Shown here: one piece after another, positions 61,386 to 64,000 of the stretch
Position numbering within the stretch: position 1 is the first letter of the stretch
Layout: the number at the start of each line of letters is the position of its first letter
Assembly: GCF_030812215.1 (NCBI RefSeq)
Contig: NZ_JAUSSG010000004.1
Span: 310,001 to 374,000 of the forward strand
Reading direction: 5' to 3'
From: Variovorax boronicumulans
GTDB taxonomy: Bacteria > Pseudomonadota > Gammaproteobacteria > Burkholderiales > Burkholderiaceae_C
DNA length: 64,000 nt
Translations under genes and position numbers: made by a program
Notes under the pieces: generated by a model
What the model saw: the letters and a program-made list of their open reading frames with translations, nothing else
Told to the model about the DNA's origin: nothing
Database searches by the model: none

Positions 61386-61832
61386 TTACTCGTTGATCTC
61401 CGGCTCTACCAGCCTCGCGAGATTCCGCAGCGACTCCTGCCAGCCCAGATAACAGGCTTCCACCGGAATCACTTCGGGCAGCCCTTCCTGGACGATGCTC
61501 AGCTCGGTGCCGACCGAAACCTGCTTCAGCGTGACGGTCACCTGGACCTTGCCGGGCAAGTTCGGATCGTCGAAAACGTCGGTGTAGCGCAGCCGTTCGT
61601 TCGGTACGAGCTCCAGGTATTCGCCGCCGAACGAATGGCTCTTGCCCGTGGTGAAGTTCGTGAACGACATCCTGTACTTGCCGCCCACCTTGGCTTCCAT
61701 CTCGTGGACCTTTCCAGTGAAGCCATTGGGCGGGAGCCAGCGCGCCTTGGCGTCCGCGTCGAGGAATGCCCGATAGACCTTTTCGGGTTTCGCGGCAAGA
61801 ACGCGATGCAATCTGACTGTGTTGGTGCTCAT
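61386..61832 (-). CDS. SRPBCC / AHSA1-type domain protein
   Basis: A 148-residue START-like fold protein. It opens NTVRLHRVLAAKPEKVYRAFLDADAKARWLPP, the common entrance of activator-of-Hsp90-like SRPBCC proteins, and continues with YLELVPNERLRYTDVFDD and a C-terminal long helix (GWQESLRNLARLVEPEI). They bind hydrophobic ligands in a deep pocket; the ligand is not known. The ATG at 61832 has an AAGGAAG site. It lies 103 bp downstream of the XRE-type regulator on the same strand and could be co-transcribed. Confidence 0.9.
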   Translation of the reverse strand: MSTNTVRLHRVLAAKPEKVYRAFLDADAKARWLPPNGFTGKVHEMEAKVGGKYRMSFTNFTTGKSHSFGGEYLELVPNERLRYTDVFDDPNLPGKVQVTVTLKQVSVGTELSIVQEGLPEVIPVEACYLGWQESLRNLARLVEPEINE

Positions 61833-61935
61833 GGTTCTTCCTTTCGAAACCGTGAGCCTACGGACATCCAACATGCGTCACAAGGACCGAAAAACCGTAG
61901 ATCCTGCCAATGCGTCTCGCCCGGCGAAGCTTCTT

Positions 61936-62376
61936 CTACGCAGCTTCCAGTCGCTCGGCCACTTCGTGCCTGCCCAGCTCTCTGACGGCTGCAAGCTTCT
62001 CGAGTTGCGCCGCACGGGGCCGGGCCTTCCCCTGCTCCCAGTGATAGATCGTCTGCCCCGAGACGCCCACGAGTTTCCCGTAGGACGCGGCGGAGAGACC
62101 GAGCTTGCTGCGATGTGCAGCCAGCCGTGTCGCACTGAATCGCCGCTTCGGCCCCGATTCACCCGCTTCGCCGGATTCATCGGCAGGCGCGCGCCGCGCG
62201 GAGCCCTTGGCAGCACGCCGCAGCTCTTTCTCCAACGCACTCACCTGTCGACGCAATGCAGCAATCGAGGCGCGATGGGTGGCGGATGCCTTCTTGAGGA
62301 TGTCGATCTCCGCGCGCACTTCTTTCCTGGCAACGCGTGAGATTTCGGCTTTGAGGATGGATGCAATGTTTGGCAT
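61936..62376 (-). CDS. XRE-type helix-turn-helix protein with coiled-coil N-terminus
   Basis: A 146-residue regulator-like protein. Residues 5-55 are charged and helical (ISRVARKEVRAEIDILKKAS, then ASIAALRRQVSALEKELRRA), probably a coiled coil. The HTH of the XRE/Cro type lies at about 85-130: TRLAAHRSKLGLSAASYGKLVGVSGQTIYHWEQGKARPR. The end is charged. The arrangement of a coiled coil before an XRE domain is uncommon and may drive oligomerisation. The ATG at 62376 has no strong ribosome site. Target genes are unknown. Confidence 0.85.
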   Translation of the reverse strand: MPNIASILKAEISRVARKEVRAEIDILKKASATHRASIAALRRQVSALEKELRRAAKGSARRAPADESGEAGESGPKRRFSATRLAAHRSKLGLSAASYGKLVGVSGQTIYHWEQGKARPRAAQLEKLAAVRELGRHEVAERLEAA

Positions 62377-62478
62377 GCCCGCATTGTGACCAAAACGTAA
62401 ACGTCCTCGATGTCAGGACCTGTCAACGCAACTGCAAGCTACCTAGGCCGGGCCTGGGCACGCGTTCGCATGATCCGT

Positions 62479-62913
62479 TCAAGGCACACGCACATACACA
62501 TCCGGCACGTACTTCTCCATGAGCGTCTGCGGCCGTGACGGCGGTGTGAAGCCGAACTTCGCGTAGAGCCCGTGCGCATCGCTGGTTGCCAGCATGAAGC
62601 GTCGCAGCCCCTGCAGCTGCGGATGGGCCATCACCGCAGCGACCAGCGCCGCGCTGTACCCCTTGCCGCGATGTTCCTTCAGCACGAACACATCGACGAG
62701 GTAGGCGAAGGTCGCGCAGTCGGACACGACCCGCGCAAACGCAACTTGCGAGCCGCCAAGAAAGCCGCCGAAGTTCAGCGAGTTCCGGATGGACGTGCGC
62801 ACGGTCTCGATCGGAATCTGCCGCGCCCATGCCGACTCTTCCGACAGGAAGCGATGGATGAGCGGCACGTCCAGGTCCTCGATCGCGGTGGAGATTCGAA
62901 GTTGATGGTCCAT
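62479..62913 (-). CDS. GNAT family N-acetyltransferase
   Basis: A 144-residue acetyltransferase. The fold has the early helix PLIHRFLSEESAWARQIP, strand VSDCATFAYLVDVFVLKEHRGKGYSAALVAAVM, where the pyrophosphate-binding motif A is EHRGKGYS, and the terminal LATSDAHGLYAKFGFTPP. Substrate is unknown. The ATG at 62913 (MDHQLRISTAIEDLD) is the family-like start; the frame upstream is antisense-like and lacks structure. It is divergent from the DUF2946 gene. Confidence 0.92.
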   Translation of the reverse strand: MDHQLRISTAIEDLDVPLIHRFLSEESAWARQIPIETVRTSIRNSLNFGGFLGGSQVAFARVVSDCATFAYLVDVFVLKEHRGKGYSAALVAAVMAHPQLQGLRRFMLATSDAHGLYAKFGFTPPSRPQTLMEKYVPDVYVRVP

Positions 62914-62996
62914 GTCGGCGAGCATAAGCAAAGCCCTTTCATCCGCGAAGTGCTGCGACATGCGCCGGCCGCACACCTCGCCGATAATCCGCGCCA

Positions 62997-63398
62997 ATGC
63001 CCACGCCCTTTTACGCCGCACCGAACAGGCACGCAGCCCATGCGGTCTGGCGACGTCCGGGCGTGCCGCTGATCCGCTGGGCGTTGCTGTGGTTCGCGCT
63101 CTCGCTCGGCGCGGCCATCGCCTCGCCGATGGTGCATCCGGTGTCGATGGAACTGGTCTGCTCGGCCAGCGGCTCGGTCAAGGCCATCGTGCACACCGAC
63201 GACGGCGCGCACGAGCTGGGCACCGGCCACCTCGACTGCCCGTTGTGCGTGCTCGGCGGCGCACCACCCGCAGCGCCCGGCTTCTCGCTGCCGGCCGTTG
63301 TGCCTGCGGTCCACGCGGCCGCGCTGGTTGCGCACACGCACATCGCAGCCATCACCGCAGCGCCGCCGCCGGCGCGCGGGCCGCCCTCGCTCTGCTGA
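62997..63398 (+). CDS. DUF2946 family exported protein, probably copper-related
   Basis: A 133-residue protein with one N-terminal hydrophobic segment near 27-44 (WALLWFALSLGAAIASP), then a short domain with MELVCSASGSVKAIV and LDCPLCVLGGAPP, which is the typical Cys-Pro-x-Cys of DUF2946, followed by a Pro/Ala-rich histidine-containing tail. Relatives are found in copper-resistance and TonB-type copper receptor clusters. The gene is followed by an SCO-type gene after 118 bp, which fits a copper connection. The precise role is unknown. Confidence 0.75.
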   Translation: MPTPFYAAPNRHAAHAVWRRPGVPLIRWALLWFALSLGAAIASPMVHPVSMELVCSASGSVKAIVHTDDGAHELGTGHLDCPLCVLGGAPPAAPGFSLPAVVPAVHAAALVAHTHIAAITAAPPPARGPPSLC

Positions 63399-63482
63399 TT
63401 CGCTTCCGGTTCCTGCGCATGTGAGATGCCGCCTCGATGGAGGCCGCCTGCCGCATCGCGCGTTCCCGCCATTCATGCGCTC

Positions 63483-63498
63483 GCGTTCGCGCGAACGC
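63483..63498. promoter_or_regulatory. Perfect 16-bp palindrome upstream of SCO gene
   Basis: GCGTTCGCGCGAACGC is a perfect palindrome 19 bases before the SCO start. It could be an operator or a stem-loop at the ribosome site. The window gives no further copy to support it. Confidence 0.35.
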
Positions 63499-63516
63499 CA
63501 GAGAGAGAGAGCTTTC

Positions 63517-64000
63517 ATGCACACGACACGACCTCGACAATTTTCCCGCCGCCATCTGCTCATCGCCGGCGGCGGCCTCGCCGCGCTGTCCCTCGTCGCT
63601 TGCGACAAGGTACTGCCCGTGAGCTTCAACGGCATCGACATCACCGGCGCCAACTACGCGCAGGACTTTCGCCTGACCGACCCCGACGGCCGCGAACGCA
63701 CCGTCGCCGACTTCAAGGGGAAGGCCGTGATGCTGTTCTTCGGCTTCACGCAATGCCCCGACGTCTGCCCCACCGCGCTGCTGCGCGCCGCCGAGATCCG
63801 CCACATGCTCGGCGCAGACGGCGAGCGCCTGCAGGTGATCTTTGTCACCGTCGATCCGGAGCGCGACACGCCCGTCGTGCTCAAGGCCTACACGAACGCT
63901 TTCGACCCAAGCTTCATCGGGCTCTATGGCGACCTTCAGAGAACCAGCGAGACGGCCAAGGCCTTCAAGGCCTACTACAAGAAAGTGCCCACCGGTTCCT
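63517..64000 (+). CDS. SCO1/SenC family copper-binding lipoprotein, C-terminus cut by the window edge
   Basis: The first 161 codons of a thioredoxin-fold protein. The N-terminus MHTTRPRQFSRRHLL is followed by a hydrophobic stretch and the lipobox LVAC with cysteine near residue 27, and the RR pair is Tat-like. The copper ligands are CPDVC in FFGFTQCPDVCPTALL, and VIFVTVDPERDTP is the SCO family sequence. The family delivers copper to cytochrome oxidase or acts in thiol redox. The start is an ATG at 63517 after a GAGAGAGAG purine run. It follows a DUF2946 gene. Confidence 0.92.
   Translation, partial: MHTTRPRQFSRRHLLIAGGGLAALSLVACDKVLPVSFNGIDITGANYAQDFRLTDPDGRERTVADFKGKAVMLFFGFTQCPDVCPTALLRAAEIRHMLGADGERLQVIFVTVDPERDTPVVLKAYTNAFDPSFIGLYGDLQRTSETAKAFKAYYKKVPTGS

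Noticed and set aside
1..64000. CRISPR arrays, insertion sequences, rRNA genes
   Set aside because: No regularly spaced repeats, transposase genes or rRNA sequence were seen.

Overview
The window is GC-rich bacterial chromosome. Its gene content and orders (dusB-fis-purH, thiD/rubredoxin/pil-chp, pyrR-pyrB-pyrC', an oxalyl-CoA decarboxylase cluster beside a tripartite tricarboxylate transporter) point to Burkholderiales, most likely a Comamonadaceae such as Variovorax. This is inferred from gene order and protein character, without a database search. Both edges cut genes: a succinyl-CoA-synthetase-type beta subunit on the left and an SCO-type copper protein on the right.

Layout. (1) 1-10.7 kb is an oxalate-catabolism locus. 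A minus-strand operon oxc, frc, a small PAS sensor and a second frc is divergent from a Crp/Fnr regulator. It is followed by a TctABC-type transporter operon ending in an unusual nucleoside-kinase-like/BON fusion. The oxc promoter region and the tctC upstream region share the same FNR-like palindrome, TTGACC-NN-GGTCAA, suggesting one regulator controls uptake and breakdown. A sucC-like gene at the left edge may supply the CoA donor. (2) 10.85-14 kb: a tRNA-Arg followed by AT-richer DNA with a KAP-family P-loop NTPase and small orphan genes, an apparent small island without a visible integrase. (3) 14-17.6 kb: mixed small genes, including a 25-residue membrane protein, then a lysophospholipid acyltransferase. 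(4) 17.6-23.2 kb: pyrimidine synthesis (pyrR, pyrB and a catalytically dead pyrC') with ruvX and algH, and a divergent photolyase. (5) 23.2-33.2 kb: the Pil-Chp chemosensory system for twitching motility with a 2002-residue ChpA, then rubredoxin. (6) 33.3-43.4 kb: thiD, hemL, purH, fis, dusB, a trypsin-like protease, a zeta-like toxin pair and ychF. (7) 43.5-49.8 kb: a complete ribose operon rbsBACRKD behind a promoter with two abutting LacI-type operators. (8) 49.8-64 kb: MOSC protein, UbiH-type hydroxylase, dsbC, M61 peptidase, enoyl-CoA hydratase, an ECF sigma/anti-sigma pair divergent from a VWA protein, tRNA-Met, chrA, and small regulatory and stress genes ending in a copper-type DUF2946-SCO pair.

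Across the window a roughly 100-bp dispersed element recurs directly after stop codons and always in the sense of transcription. Three copies end in a 37-nt hairpin in which one base pair differs in each copy (A-T, C-G, T-A) while pairing is kept. With the shared oxalate operator, this is the most interesting unexplained structure here.
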